From an uncultured Oscillospiraceae bacterium (GTDB taxonomy: Bacteria; Bacillota; Clostridia; Oscillospirales; Ruminococcaceae): DNA of 64,000 bases. How positions within the stretch are numbered: the first letter of the stretch is position 1; each line of letters starts with the position of its first letter. The DNA lies in assembly GCA_900539695.1 (NCBI GenBank), contig UQDG01000010.1, positions 15,924 to 79,923 on the forward strand, in the 5' to 3' direction. The notes under the pieces were generated by a model that saw only the letters and a list, made by a program, of their open reading frames with translations, searched no databases and was not told the origin of the DNA. Positions 29,101-37,143 of this stretch are shown piece after piece. The position numbers and the translations under genes were made by a program.

Positions 29101-29696
29101 ATCACGTCCTGGCTTCCGGCCACGATGTCAACGTTATGGTCTTCGACACCGAGATGTACTCCAACACCGGCGGACAGGCTTCCAAGGCCTCCAACATCGG
29201 TGAGGTCTGCCAGTTCGCTGCTGCCGGTAAGGAAATCAGCAAGAAGTCTCTGGCTGAGATCTGCATGACCTACGGCTACATCTATGTTGCTCAGATCGCT
29301 CTGGGTGCCAACATGGCTCAGGCTGTCAAGGTCATCGCTGAGGCCGAGGCTTATCCCGGCCCGTCTCTGATCATCGGCTACGCTCCCTGCGAGCTGCACG
29401 GTGTTAAGGGCGGCATGACCAACTGCCAGAACGAGATGAAGAAGGCAGTTGCTGCTGGTTACTGGAACCTGTTCTCCTTCAACCCCGCTGCTAAGGCAGA
29501 GGGCAAGAACCCGTTCACCCTGACCTCCAAGGCTGGCGATATGTCCAAGTATCAGGAGTTCCTGGCTAACGAGACTCGTTACAGCCGTCTGGCACGCGCC
29601 TTCCCGGATCGTGCTAAGGAGCTGTTCGAGAAGAACCAGGAAGTTGCCGATGCTCGTTACACCCACCTGACCAAGCTGGTCGAGCTGTACAAGTAA
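26157..29696 (+). CDS. por: Pyruvate:ferredoxin (flavodoxin) oxidoreductase, single-chain
   Basis: Oxidises pyruvate with CoA to acetyl-CoA and CO2, reducing ferredoxin; central to anaerobic fermentation. The 1179-residue chain has the family order: thiamine-PP pyrimidine domain (1-260), domain II, gamma domain (about 420-620), two 4Fe-4S clusters (CIQCNQCAFVC at about 697 and CMGCGECVTVC at about 751), and the C-terminal thiamine-PP domain (CAGCAETSY, GDGWAYDIGYGGLDH, DTEMYSNTGG). The DNA favours GCT, GTT, TCT and CGT codons far more than its neighbours, a sign of very high expression. No GTG/TTG-start ambiguity. Confidence 0.98.
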   Translation: MPRAKQSMDGNTAAAHVAYAFTDVAAIYPITPSSPMADTVDQWSAAGLKNIFGNQVKVVEMESEAGAAGAVHGSLGTGAITTTFTASQGLLLMIPNMYKIAAEQLPCVFDVSARTVATQSLNIFGDHSDVMAVRQTGFAMLAESNPQEVMDLSPVAHLSAIEGHVPFVNFFDGFRTSHEIQKIEKWDYADLKEMCNMEAVEEFRAKALNPEHPKMRGSHENGDVFFQHREACNPAYEALPAVVEKYMAKINEKLGTNYDLFNYYGAEDADRVIIAMGSICDVAEEVVDYLTAKGEKVGLVLVRLYRPWVSSALLKVLPKTVKKIAVLDRTKEPGSLGEPLYLDVATTLREAGMNDVVLTGGRYGLGSKDTPPSSVFAIYTELEKDAPKPRFTIGITDDVTNLSLPEVKPAPITSAPGTKECKFWGLGGDGTVGANKNSTKIIGDHTDKYIQAYFQYDSKKTGGVTISHLRFGDKPIRSPYYINQADFVACHNPAYIHMGMKMVQDVKPGGVFMINCQWTDEELDEHLNAADKKYIADNNIQLYTINAIDKAIEIGMGKRTNTILQSAFFKLADVMPIDDAVEYMKAAAKKSYGKKGDAVVQMNWKAIDAGLDAVHKVEVPASWSNPAADPAPKALKGPDALVKQIRDIMEPIARMDGDSLPVSAFEGNVNGEWEQGASAYEKRGTAVMVPEWDAEKCIQCNQCAFVCSHATIRPFCLTADEAANAPESTKLADTKPKASEYKFTMAVSPLDCMGCGECVTVCPTKAIEMKPQESQSAQQAAFDYCVENIRKKDNVPGVVSEVSVKGSQFNQPLLEFSGSCAGCAETSYARLITQLFGEKMFISNATGCSSIWGGTASISPYTTNKESGHGPAWINSLFEDNAEHGLGMQIGYETVRANLITKVEALKGKNADLDAAIDNFLATKNNTKANDAPAKALVAALEADGSAEAAEILKDKQYLAKKSFWIFGGDGWAYDIGYGGLDHVLASGHDVNVMVFDTEMYSNTGGQASKASNIGEVCQFAAAGKEISKKSLAEICMTYGYIYVAQIALGANMAQAVKVIAEAEAYPGPSLIIGYAPCELHGVKGGMTNCQNEMKKAVAAGYWNLFSFNPAAKAEGKNPFTLTSKAGDMSKYQEFLANETRYSRLARAFPDRAKELFEKNQEVADARYTHLTKLVELYK

Positions 29697-29723
29697 TCTT
29701 GCATAGGCACCGTTTAACGGCAT

Positions 29724-29763
29724 AAAAAAGTTCCCACCTGCGCTGAGCAGGTGGGAACTTTTT
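29724..29763 (+). terminator. por terminator
   Basis: AAAAAAGTTCCCACCTG and CAGGTGGGAACTTTTT arms around a 7-base loop, 28 bp after the por stop. Long stem and T-run on both strands. Confidence 0.92.
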
Positions 29764-29786
29764 GTTGTGATGGGGTGAATTTTCCC

Positions 29787-29906
29787 GTTCTTTCTTTACA
29801 AAGAAAGAACCAAAAAAATTATAAACAAAAGTGGGAGGTATGGCCGCAGGCCATACCTCCCGTTTTTAATTAAAAATTCTTTTGGTCCTTTTCTTATAAG
29901 AAAAGG
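29787..29906. repeat. Palindromic-arm composite unit between por and uppP
   Basis: Left arm GTTCTTTCTTT-AC-AAAGAAAGAAC (29787-29810), then AACAAAA, a GC-rich hairpin GGGAGGTATGGCC-GCA-GGCCATACCTCCC (29833-29861) with TTTTT, then TTAATTAAAAATTCTTTTGG and the right arm CCTTTTCTT-AT-AAGAAAAGG (29887-29906). The architecture equals that at 56886-57006 with a different central hairpin. Confidence 0.8.
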
Positions 29907-29924
29907 ATAGAGAACCTCATCCCA

Positions 29925-30785
29925 TTACGCCAGCACAAAAGTCTGCAGTGCCCAAATTCCCAGGACAACGATGCCCAGGGCGATGCGGTACCAGCCGAAG
30001 GCGGTGAAGGTGTGCTTCTTGACGTAGTTCATCAGGAAGCGGATGGCCAGCATGGAGACTACGAAAGCCACAATGCAGCCTATCAGCAGGGCCGAGATCT
30101 CGGCCAGGGTGAACACGCCGCCTTTGGCCAGGAACTTGACCAGCTTGAGGCCGGAAGCACCCGCCATAACGGGAATGGCCAGGAAGAAGGTGAACTGGGA
30201 AGCAGCCGGGCGGCTCATACCGCAAAGCAGACCGCCAATGATGGTGGAACCGCTGCGGGAAGTGCCTGGAATCAGAGCCAGAACCTGCCAGGCACCCACG
30301 ATGAGGGCCTGCTTGTAGGTGATGCGGCTTAGCTTGGTAGTGGTGGGCACGCGGGGGCGGCGCTCAATGAGGATAAACGCGATACCGTAGATGATGAGCA
30401 TCAGGGCCACGGTAATGCTGTTGTACAGATGAGCATCCAGCCAATCATCCAGCAGCAGGCCCAGAACTGCAGCCGGGACGCAGGCTACAATGATCTTGCA
30501 CCACAGGCGCACCACTGGCCAGCGGAAATGCCGGGAAAAACCGGAATCCCGGCCATTGTCGGCGCAGAACGGCCACAGCTTTTTGAAATAGAGAACGACG
30601 ACCGCCAGAATCGCGCCCAGCTGGATGACCACGCGGAACATCTCCATAAACTCGGCGCTGAAACTGAATTTAAGAACCTGCTCCGCTAGGATCATGTGGC
30701 CGGTACTGGAAATCGGCAGCCATTCGGTAACGCCCTCGATGATGCCATACGCCACCGAGCGCAGAAGATTTAGGAAAAATTCCAT
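29925..30785 (-). CDS. uppP: Undecaprenyl-diphosphatase UppP (BacA)
   Basis: Integral membrane enzyme that dephosphorylates undecaprenyl-PP to recycle the lipid carrier for peptidoglycan; overproduction gives bacitracin resistance. The 286-residue protein has the two signature motifs EGVTEWLPISSTGHM (about residues 18-32) and PGTSRSGSTIIGGLLCG (about 168-184), and about eight hydrophobic segments. The DNA between its start and the divergent HAD gene (30786-30965) holds promoter elements only. Confidence 0.96.
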   Translation of the reverse strand: MEFFLNLLRSVAYGIIEGVTEWLPISSTGHMILAEQVLKFSFSAEFMEMFRVVIQLGAILAVVVLYFKKLWPFCADNGRDSGFSRHFRWPVVRLWCKIIVACVPAAVLGLLLDDWLDAHLYNSITVALMLIIYGIAFILIERRPRVPTTTKLSRITYKQALIVGAWQVLALIPGTSRSGSTIIGGLLCGMSRPAASQFTFFLAIPVMAGASGLKLVKFLAKGGVFTLAEISALLIGCIVAFVVSMLAIRFLMNYVKKHTFTAFGWYRIALGIVVLGIWALQTFVLA

Positions 30786-30903
30786 TGGGGTAAAGCCTCC
30801 TTTATAATAAGTATATCATACCATAAAATGTCGAAAGTGACACAGGTTTTCGAGAATTTTACAAGGAATTTCCGGGTTTGAGGGTAAATTGGACAAATTC
30901 GCC

Positions 30904-30932
30904 TTGCTGTTTTTGGCAAATACAACTATAAT
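30904..30932 (+). promoter_or_regulatory. Promoter of the HAD phosphatase operon
   Basis: TTGCTG, 17 bp, TATAAT (perfect -10), about 35 bp before the gene start. Confidence 0.65.
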
Positions 30933-30965
30933 AAGAAAGAACATGAGAATTTTGAGGTGAATGGA

Positions 30966-31625
30966 ATGTTTAAAACCGTACTGTTTGACCTGGACGGCAC
31001 CTTGCTGAATACCATCGACGACCTGGCTGATTCCGCCAACCACGTGTGCAAAGCCCACGGCTGGCCGGAACATGACACCGCACAATATAAATACTTCGTC
31101 GGTAACGGCATCCCCAAACTGGTGGAGCGGTTCAGCCCCGAGGATCAGCGCGACCCAGAAATGCTGCAAAAAACGCTGGCCGAATTTGATACAGTATATG
31201 GCGCCCACATGCACGACAAAACCGCCCCGTACCCCGGTATGCCGGAATTGTTGGCAAAATTGCAAAAAAACGGCGTAAAGATGGCAGTTTTCTCAAATAA
31301 AGCCGATGAATTCGCCCGCGCCGTGGTGGCACGGTACTTCGACAGCAGCCTGTTTGAGATCGTACGCGGCGCACTGCCCGATGTGCCCACCAAACCCGCA
31401 CCCCAGGGCACCTGCGCCCTGATGCAAAAACTGGGCGTGACGGCCGAGAGCGGGGAAGTGCTCTACGTCGGCGACAGCAACGTGGATGTGGCAACGGCCC
31501 ATAACGCCGGGCTGCCCTGCTGCGGCGTGCTATGGGGCTTCCGCACTCAAGAGGAATTGCAGCAGGCCGGGGCCGAGTACCTGGCCGCGACCATGCAAGA
31601 CTTGGAAAAGGTGATTTTGCAGTAA
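30966..31625 (+). CDS. HAD-superfamily hydrolase, phosphoglycolate phosphatase-like
   Basis: 219-residue haloacid dehalogenase-type phosphatase. Motif I is FDLDGTLLNT (nucleophile Asp), motif II FSNKADE, motif III lysine near KPAPQG, and motif IV VGDSNVDV. The small helical cap between motifs I and II places it with Gph/PgmB-like enzymes; the likely substrate is a small phosphorylated metabolite. ATG at 30966 follows GAGGTGA; a GTG at 30957 is in frame but overlaps the ribosome binding site. First gene of a three-gene rightward run. Confidence 0.88.
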   Translation: MFKTVLFDLDGTLLNTIDDLADSANHVCKAHGWPEHDTAQYKYFVGNGIPKLVERFSPEDQRDPEMLQKTLAEFDTVYGAHMHDKTAPYPGMPELLAKLQKNGVKMAVFSNKADEFARAVVARYFDSSLFEIVRGALPDVPTKPAPQGTCALMQKLGVTAESGEVLYVGDSNVDVATAHNAGLPCCGVLWGFRTQEELQQAGAEYLAATMQDLEKVILQ

Positions 31626-31683
31626 AAATCAAAAAAACGGGATTCGCAGGAAGAACGCATTTTCGCAAAGGAGTGTTGTTATT

Positions 31684-32886
31684 ATGATCGCACAGCATTA
31701 TAAAGACATGCTGGGGGCAAAATCGGTCATCCGCCAGATCTCGGAGTGGAGCACCGCCCGTGGCGCCGAGATCGGATACGAGAATGTGTTCGATTATTCG
31801 CTGGGCAACCCCTCGGTGCCCGCACCGCAAAAATTTACCGATGTCTGCCTGGATCTGCTGGAGCATGTGGACCCGGTCACGCTGCATGGCTACACGCCCA
31901 CGCTGACCCTACCCGACGTGCGCGCCAAGGTGGCCGAAAGCCTGAACCGCCGCTTTGGCATGGACTACACCGGCGACCATATCTTTATGACCACCGGCGC
32001 AGCCGGCGCGCTGGCCCATGCGGTGCGCTGCATTGCTGTGCCGGGGCAGAACATCGTCACTTTTGCGCCGTTCTTCCCGGAGTATAAGCCCTATGTGGAG
32101 GGTGCAGGCCTGACCCTGCGCGTGGCCCCGCCCCGCTGCGAGGATTTCCAGGTCAACTTTGACGTGCTGGACAGCCTGGTGGACGAGAACACCGCCGCCA
32201 TACTCATCAACTCGCCCAATAACCCCAGCGGCACGGCCTACAGCGCCGAGACGCTGACTAAGCTGGCCGCTTACCTGAAGAAAAAGAGCGCCGAGTATGG
32301 GCACCATATCTTCCTGATCTCGGATGAGCCCTACCGCGAAATCGCCTTTGGCGGCAAGACCATCCCGTACCCCGCTAAATTCTACGATGATACGCTGACA
32401 TGCTACTCCTTCTCCAAGAGTCTGAGTGTGCCGGGCGAGCGTATCGGCTATGTGGCGGCCAACCCCCGCTGCGAGGATGCCGCCTACATCGTGCCGATGT
32501 GCGGCCAGATCTCCCGCGGCACCGGCCATAACTGCCCGTCGGGCCTGTTCCAGCGCGCCGTGGCCGAATGTCTGGAGGAGACCAGCGACCTGTCTGTCTA
32601 CGAGACGAACATGGAGCTGATCTACGATGAGCTGAAAGCCCTGGGATTTACGGTCTGCAAGCCGGACGGCACCTTTTACATCTTCCCGAAAGCGCTGGAG
32701 AAGGACGCCAAAGTCTTCTGCCAGAAAGCCATGAAATATGACCTGGCGTTGGTACCGGGCGACAGCTTCGGCTGCCCGGGCTACTTCCGCATGGCCTACT
32801 GCATCGAGACCGAAAAGGTCCGCCGCAGCTTTGTGGCCTTTGAAAAATTCGTAAGCACCGAGTACGGTGTAACAAAGCAACATTAA
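31684..32886 (+). CDS. Class I/II aminotransferase (PLP-dependent)
   Basis: Fold-type I PLP enzyme of 400 residues, likely an aspartate- or aromatic-type aminotransferase. It shows SLGNPSVPAP near the start, the cofactor contact NSPNNPSGTAYS, DEPYREIAFGG, and the Schiff-base lysine in CYSFSKSLSVPGERIGY. The exact amino donor cannot be read. GAGTG-type ribosome binding site (AAAGGAGTG). It lies 58 bp after the HAD gene and 9 bp before the YkuD gene. Confidence 0.9.
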   Translation: MIAQHYKDMLGAKSVIRQISEWSTARGAEIGYENVFDYSLGNPSVPAPQKFTDVCLDLLEHVDPVTLHGYTPTLTLPDVRAKVAESLNRRFGMDYTGDHIFMTTGAAGALAHAVRCIAVPGQNIVTFAPFFPEYKPYVEGAGLTLRVAPPRCEDFQVNFDVLDSLVDENTAAILINSPNNPSGTAYSAETLTKLAAYLKKKSAEYGHHIFLISDEPYREIAFGGKTIPYPAKFYDDTLTCYSFSKSLSVPGERIGYVAANPRCEDAAYIVPMCGQISRGTGHNCPSGLFQRAVAECLEETSDLSVYETNMELIYDELKALGFTVCKPDGTFYIFPKALEKDAKVFCQKAMKYDLALVPGDSFGCPGYFRMAYCIETEKVRRSFVAFEKFVSTEYGVTKQH

Positions 32887-32895
32887 GGAGAAACT

Positions 32896-33864
32896 ATGAC
32901 GATTGTGCGCCGTATTTTGCCGGTACTGCTGGCGGCTGTGCTGCTTTCTGCCTGCGGAGAAACTAAGGATGTGCTCCCGGAAATCGAGCAGGAAGTTAAG
33001 CAGGAAGTGGAGACCGTGTTGGAGGAAGTAGAACCCACGCCGGAACCCACCCAGACGCCCGAGGAGGCCAAGACCATGGCATCGACGGCCAGCAACGCCA
33101 CCAAGGATGCCCCGCAGGTCACCGACCCTTCCACCTGGAACGACGCCGGCAAAACCATCATGGAGGCGCTGGAAAAGCAGTATGCCCCCTACGGCATGAC
33201 CCTGCAGGCAAAAGAGGGCACACCGTACTTCCTGGCCGTGAACCGCGATGCCAACGTGGTGACGGTCTACACCGCAGACGAGGACGGCCGCTACACGGTG
33301 CCCTTTATGGCCATGGTGTGCAGCGGCGGCGTGGACACCCCGCTGGGCTACTATGCCACGCCGGTGGATTACGATTGGCGGCTGCTGATGGGCCCCAGCT
33401 ACGGGCAGTACGCCACACGTATTTTTGACTCCTACCTGTTCCACAGCGTGCCCTACTATAGCCAGCACAAGGACGACATCGAGTACGATGAGTACAACCT
33501 GCTGGGGACCTCGGCCAGCCTAGGCTGCATCCGGCTGGAAGTGGTGGATGTCAAGTGGATCTACGATAATTGCCCACTGGGCACGCCGGTGCTGATCTAC
33601 GCCGACGCCGAGAACCCCGGCCCCATGGGCAAGCCCGGCACCATCTACACCGACCCCGCCGATACCGAGAAGCGTGGCTGGGACCCCACCGACCCTGACC
33701 CGGCCAACCCATGGGATGATGCCTTTGAGACCGGCACCACCATCCGCAGCCAGGCAGCCTGGGACCAGTGGGAGGAGCAGCACGAAAGCTGGCAATCCAG
33801 CCTGACCCCCACCGACCTGCAGGGCTGGAGCACTGATTCCAGCGTTGTGGGCACCCGCGGCTAA
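32896..33864 (+). CDS. Lipoprotein with L,D-transpeptidase (YkuD) catalytic domain
   Basis: 322 residues with a type II signal peptide and lipobox LLSAC (Cys20), a Glu/Pro/Thr-rich spacer (about 22-80) and a YkuD domain (about 108-240). The catalytic motif is HSVPYYSQ (His183) to SLGCIRL (Cys211), the L,D-transpeptidase pattern that makes 3-3 peptidoglycan cross-links or anchors proteins. The C-terminal 80 residues (WDPTDPDPANPWDDAFE..) are Trp/Asp-rich and of unknown role. Starts 9 bp after the aminotransferase with AAGGAG. Confidence 0.88.
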   Translation: MTIVRRILPVLLAAVLLSACGETKDVLPEIEQEVKQEVETVLEEVEPTPEPTQTPEEAKTMASTASNATKDAPQVTDPSTWNDAGKTIMEALEKQYAPYGMTLQAKEGTPYFLAVNRDANVVTVYTADEDGRYTVPFMAMVCSGGVDTPLGYYATPVDYDWRLLMGPSYGQYATRIFDSYLFHSVPYYSQHKDDIEYDEYNLLGTSASLGCIRLEVVDVKWIYDNCPLGTPVLIYADAENPGPMGKPGTIYTDPADTEKRGWDPTDPDPANPWDDAFETGTTIRSQAAWDQWEEQHESWQSSLTPTDLQGWSTDSSVVGTRG

Positions 33865-33886
33865 ACCCTTACGCAAACATGAACAA

Positions 33887-33920
33887 AAGAGCCTGTCCTT
33901 TTCAATAAGGACAGGCTCTT
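33887..33920. terminator. Bidirectional terminator between the YkuD and ACP-like genes
   Basis: Perfect arms AAGAGCCTGTCCTT and AAGGACAGGCTCTT around TTCAAT, with A-rich and T-ending flanks on both strands. Serves the convergent YkuD gene and ACP-like gene. Confidence 0.85.
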
Positions 33921-33946
33921 ATCATTTGCTGCGGGAAATGTAAAGG

Positions 33947-34186
33947 TCACAGGTCAGCATTTTCTTCTGCGTCATGAACAAAGCGCCAAAGCTCGCCGAT
34001 CGTGAAATCAACGCTCAAATCACTTTCATCGATTTCGGTGCCCACGGCTTCGCCCAGCCCCCAGGCCAACTCGACCATATCCTCATGGTCGGCGCCCAAA
34101 TCGGCCAGCGTTACACCGCGTTCCAGCTCGGATGTGTCGCAGCTGAACTGCTCTGCCAGCAGTTCCTGCAAGTCTTCAAAAGTCAC
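33947..34186 (-). CDS. Acyl-carrier-protein-like protein lacking the phosphopantetheine serine
   Basis: 79 residues that align along the whole length of acyl carrier proteins: VTFEDLQELLAEQFSC.., LADLGADHEDMVELAWGLGE, and ..IGELWRFV. The usual LGADSLD motif, whose Ser carries 4'-phosphopantetheine, reads LGADHED: His replaces Ser and Glu replaces Leu. The protein is acidic, as ACPs are. GTG at 34186 is chosen because AGAGGGGG precedes it and the length then equals a typical ACP. It lies 94 bp downstream of ftsH on the same strand. It may be a non-carrier ACP paralogue; function unknown. Confidence 0.7.
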   Translation of the reverse strand: MTFEDLQELLAEQFSCDTSELERGVTLADLGADHEDMVELAWGLGEAVGTEIDESDLSVDFTIGELWRFVHDAEENADL

Positions 34187-34280
34187 TCTTGTATTGCCCC
34201 CTCTCACTGGCAGGTTTTCTTTAATGATACAGGGCAGGACGGCGTTCGTCAAGCAAAAATTGAACAAAAACCATCCAAAT

Positions 34281-36164
34281 TTATAGGCTGTTGTTTGTAG
34301 AATCTGCCGGTGTGGCGGCGGGCAATTGCGGCTGTGCGTTCAAAATCCGCATAAACTCCTCGCCGGAGATGGTCTCTTTTTCGTACAGGTACTGGGCAAT
34401 CTCGTCCAGCTTGCGGCGGTTGTCGGCCAGCAGCTTGTAGGCCTTCTTGTGCTGCTCCTGCACGATCTCCACCACCTTGGCGTCCACGCGGCTGGCGGTC
34501 TGCTCGCTGCAGGCCAGGCTTGCGTCGCCGCCCAGATAGGAGTTGTTCACGGTCTCCAGGGCCACCATGTCAAAGTCCTCGGTCATGCCATAGCGGGTGA
34601 TCAGGGCACGGGCCATCTTGGTGGCCTGTTCAATATCGTTGGAGGCACCGGTGGTGATGGAGTGGAAGATCAGCTCCTCGGCCGCGCGGCCGCCGGTGAA
34701 GGTGGCAATCTTATTCAATATCTCTTCCTTGGTCATCAGGGTGTGGTCGCCGTCCTCCACCTGCATGGTGAAGCCCAGCGCACCCGACGTACGGGGCACG
34801 ATGGTGATCTTCTGTACCGGCGCACTGTGGGATTGCAGCGCCGCCACCAGCGCGTGGCCGACCTCGTGGTACGCCACGATGCACTTTTCCTTGTCGTTCA
34901 GGATCTTGTTCTTCTTCTGCGCACCGGCCAGGATGGTGTCCACGGCCTCCTGCAGGTCGTACTGGGTCACAGCCTTGCGGTGGTGGCGTACGGCGCACAG
35001 CGCGGCTTCGTTGATGATGTTGGCCAGCTCAGCGCCGGAAGCACCGGGGGTCATGCGGGCCACAACGGGAAAGTCGCAGTCGGGACCAATCTTGACCTTT
35101 TTGGCGTGCAGGCGCAGGATGCTCTCGCGGCCTTTCAGGTCAGGCAGCTCCACGGGTACGCGGCGGTCAAAACGGCCGGGGCGGGTCAGGGCCGGGTCCA
35201 GAGATTCCGGCCGGTTGGTGGCGGCCAGAATCACAACGCCCTTGGTGGCGTCGAAGCCGTCCATTTCGGTCAGCAGCTGGTTCAGGGTCTGCTCGCGCTC
35301 GTCGTTGCCGCTCAGGCCGCTGGCACCATCACGCTTTTTGCCGATGGTATCGATCTCATCGATAAACACGATGCAGGGCGCTTTTTCGCCCGCCTGTTTG
35401 AACAGGTCACGCACCTTGGAGGCACCCATGCCCACGAACATCTCCACAAACTCACTGCCGGCGATGGAGAAGAAGGGCACGCCGGCCTCGCCAGCCACAG
35501 CGCGGGCCAGCAGCGTTTTGCCGGTACCCGGAGGGCCTACCAGCAGCACGCCCTTGGGCATTTTGGCGCCGATGTCCTCGTACTTTTGGGGGTTGTTTAA
35601 AAAGTCGACGATTTCCTGCAGGCTCTCCTTGGCTTCGTCCTCACCGGCCACGTCGTTGAACTTGATGCCGGTCTTATCATCCACCACGTACTGTTTGGCG
35701 CCGGACTTGCCACCGCCGAACAGCATCGAGTTAGCGCCGCCCATGCTCTGCATTTTTTTGCCGATGTAGCGGTTCAGCCACCAGAACAGCAGGATCATCG
35801 GAAGCAGCGAGATGGCCAGGTTCAGCAGGCTGTCCCAGATGGTAGGACTTTGGTAGACAGTGCCAAACTCGACCCCTGCATCCTCCAGCCGGGTGACCAG
35901 GTTGTTATCCTGGGCGATGGCGTTGGTCTTGTAGGAATTATTCTCGTTATCCACAAAGTAGATCTGCTGATCTTCGATCTGGACGGTGGAAAGCTGCTTG
36001 TTCTCCAGCATCTGCAGGAAGGTGCTGTAGTTCACGCTTTTGACTTTGGCCTGCATCATGGCTGGGAACAGGAACAGGTTGCAGGCAAACAAAATCGCGA
36101 TAATAGCGGCATAACCAATCCAAAGTTTCTTTTTAGGGTCCTTTGGAGGTGTGGTCTCTTTCAT
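34281..36164 (-). CDS. ftsH: ATP-dependent zinc metalloprotease FtsH
   Basis: Membrane-bound AAA+ protease that degrades misfolded and regulatory proteins. The 627-residue protein has an N-terminal TM ([19 protein letters not shown]), an extracytoplasmic domain, a second TM (about 105-125), AAA module with Walker A GPPGTGKT, Walker [15 protein letters not shown] arginines (TRPGRFDRR), and the zinc motif HEVGH (usual HEAGH). ATG at 36164 follows AGGAGG; an open frame extends upstream without a site. Ends in a Pro/Ala/Asn-rich tail. Confidence 0.96.
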   Translation of the reverse strand: MKETTPPKDPKKKLWIGYAAIIAILFACNLFLFPAMMQAKVKSVNYSTFLQMLENKQLSTVQIEDQQIYFVDNENNSYKTNAIAQDNNLVTRLEDAGVEFGTVYQSPTIWDSLLNLAISLLPMILLFWWLNRYIGKKMQSMGGANSMLFGGGKSGAKQYVVDDKTGIKFNDVAGEDEAKESLQEIVDFLNNPQKYEDIGAKMPKGVLLVGPPGTGKTLLARAVAGEAGVPFFSIAGSEFVEMFVGMGASKVRDLFKQAGEKAPCIVFIDEIDTIGKKRDGASGLSGNDEREQTLNQLLTEMDGFDATKGVVILAATNRPESLDPALTRPGRFDRRVPVELPDLKGRESILRLHAKKVKIGPDCDFPVVARMTPGASGAELANIINEAALCAVRHHRKAVTQYDLQEAVDTILAGAQKKNKILNDKEKCIVAYHEVGHALVAALQSHSAPVQKITIVPRTSGALGFTMQVEDGDHTLMTKEEILNKIATFTGGRAAEELIFHSITTGASNDIEQATKMARALITRYGMTEDFDMVALETVNNSYLGGDASLACSEQTASRVDAKVVEIVQEQHKKAYKLLADNRRKLDEIAQYLYEKETISGEEFMRILNAQPQLPAATPADSTNNSL

Positions 36165-36353
36165 AGGGGTTCCTCCTTTTCTTGTACATTCTATAGCATG
36201 GACTAAAATTTTGAACGACATATGAATGGACTTTGAAATATTAGCAAAAAGTGCAAAAATCCCTTTGTTTTGCGGAAAATGAGCCATTAGACAGATGGTG
36301 AAAATCTGTTACAATTTATTTACAACTATGAGTTTTAAACAGTTTCGACCGGG
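36165..36353. other. ftsH upstream region
   Basis: AT-rich spacer shared by ftsH (leftward) and the wHTH gene region (rightward). No clear consensus promoter was found; TGTTACAATTTATTTACAAC near 36308 is A/T-rich and may contain one. Confidence 0.3.
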
Positions 36354-36651
36354 TTTTCAACAAGAATCCATTCTTTTACACATTGGAAATGTGGAAAACT
36401 ATGTTGAAAATGTTGAAAACACGGTTGAATCCCGTGGAAACAACAAAAAACTGCTGGTACAACGAACCTTTTATTCCGTGGAAAACTTTGCAAAACTCGC
36501 CGCAACGCTCGGAATCAGCAGGGGAAAAGTCCATCCCCTTTGTGGAAAACCTGGTAGTGATTTCTACAGGAAAAAGGTGTAATTTTGGCTATTGTACGAT
36601 ATAACGTAAAACATAAGTTTTCAACACGGTTGGGGAAAACTATGTTGAAAA
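36354..36651. promoter_or_regulatory. Cluster of DnaA-box-like 9-mers
   Basis: Eight sites in about 300 bp: TGTGGAAAA at 36390-36398 and 36541-36549 (identical to oriC boxes), CGTGGAAAA at 36477-36485, TGTTGAAAA at 36402-36410, 36411-36419 and 36643-36651, and TTTTCAACA at 36354-36362 and 36618-36626. The three at 36390-36419 are spaced 12 and 9 bp apart. The stretch is otherwise gene-free and ends about 135 bp before an orphan winged-helix gene. DnaA-box clusters outside oriC are known in Firmicutes to sequester DnaA or tune transcription; binding here is inferred. Confidence 0.6.
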
Positions 36652-36787
36652 GTGTAGGAAACCCGGGGGAAAAGGCCCCAATAATCAACAAATGGCTGGG
36701 GAAAATAAAAAAAATGGCCGAAATTGTAACAAATCCGAAACATCTTTCGTTATTATATATAGTAAATAACAACGAAAGGAAACAGCC

Positions 36788-37141
36788 ATGACGAAAGATA
36801 TGATCGTAAAAGCGGCTCAGGAGGCAGCGGCCCGGCGCAATGAGGTGTTTGCCCTCAATGACCTGCGGGTAGATTTGACCGCCCGCCGCGTGTGGAAAAA
36901 CGGCAAGCCTGTGCGGCTGACCCCGCGGGAATATGCCCTGCTGGAGATGCTGATCCGCAAGCGCGACCTGGCGCTGACCCGCGGCGAACTGCTGACCACG
37001 GCCTGGGGCTACGAGTATGTGGGCGCCAGCCGCACGGTGGATGTACATATCAACCGTCTGCGCACCAAGCTGGGCCTGGATAAGGAGATACAGACCGTGT
37101 TTAAGGTCGGCTACCGGCTGAACACCCACCCGGGTTGCTGA
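36788..37141 (+). CDS. Stand-alone OmpR/PhoB-type winged-helix DNA-binding protein
   Basis: 117 residues consisting of only the C-terminal effector domain of OmpR-family regulators: FALNDLRVDLTARRVWKNGK, then RLTPREYALLEMLI, recognition helix region ASRTVDVHINRLRTKL and the final wing FKVGYRLNT. No receiver domain, no phosphorylatable Asp, and no kinase nearby. The first ~20 residues are helical and charged. ATG at 36788 follows GAAAGGAAACAGCC. It converges with the glycosidase gene, 2 bp apart. Probably a constitutive DNA binder whose level sets its activity. Confidence 0.85.
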   Translation: MTKDMIVKAAQEAAARRNEVFALNDLRVDLTARRVWKNGKPVRLTPREYALLEMLIRKRDLALTRGELLTTAWGYEYVGASRTVDVHINRLRTKLGLDKEIQTVFKVGYRLNTHPGC

Positions 37142-37143
37142 GT

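Noticed and set aside
26040..29723. A 1227-codon open frame on the strand opposite por, rich in Leu, Gly, Val and Asp
   Set aside because: It is a mirror of the extreme codon bias of por, which rarely leaves stop codons in the antisense frame. No ribosome binding site, no recognisable domain, and por is certain.
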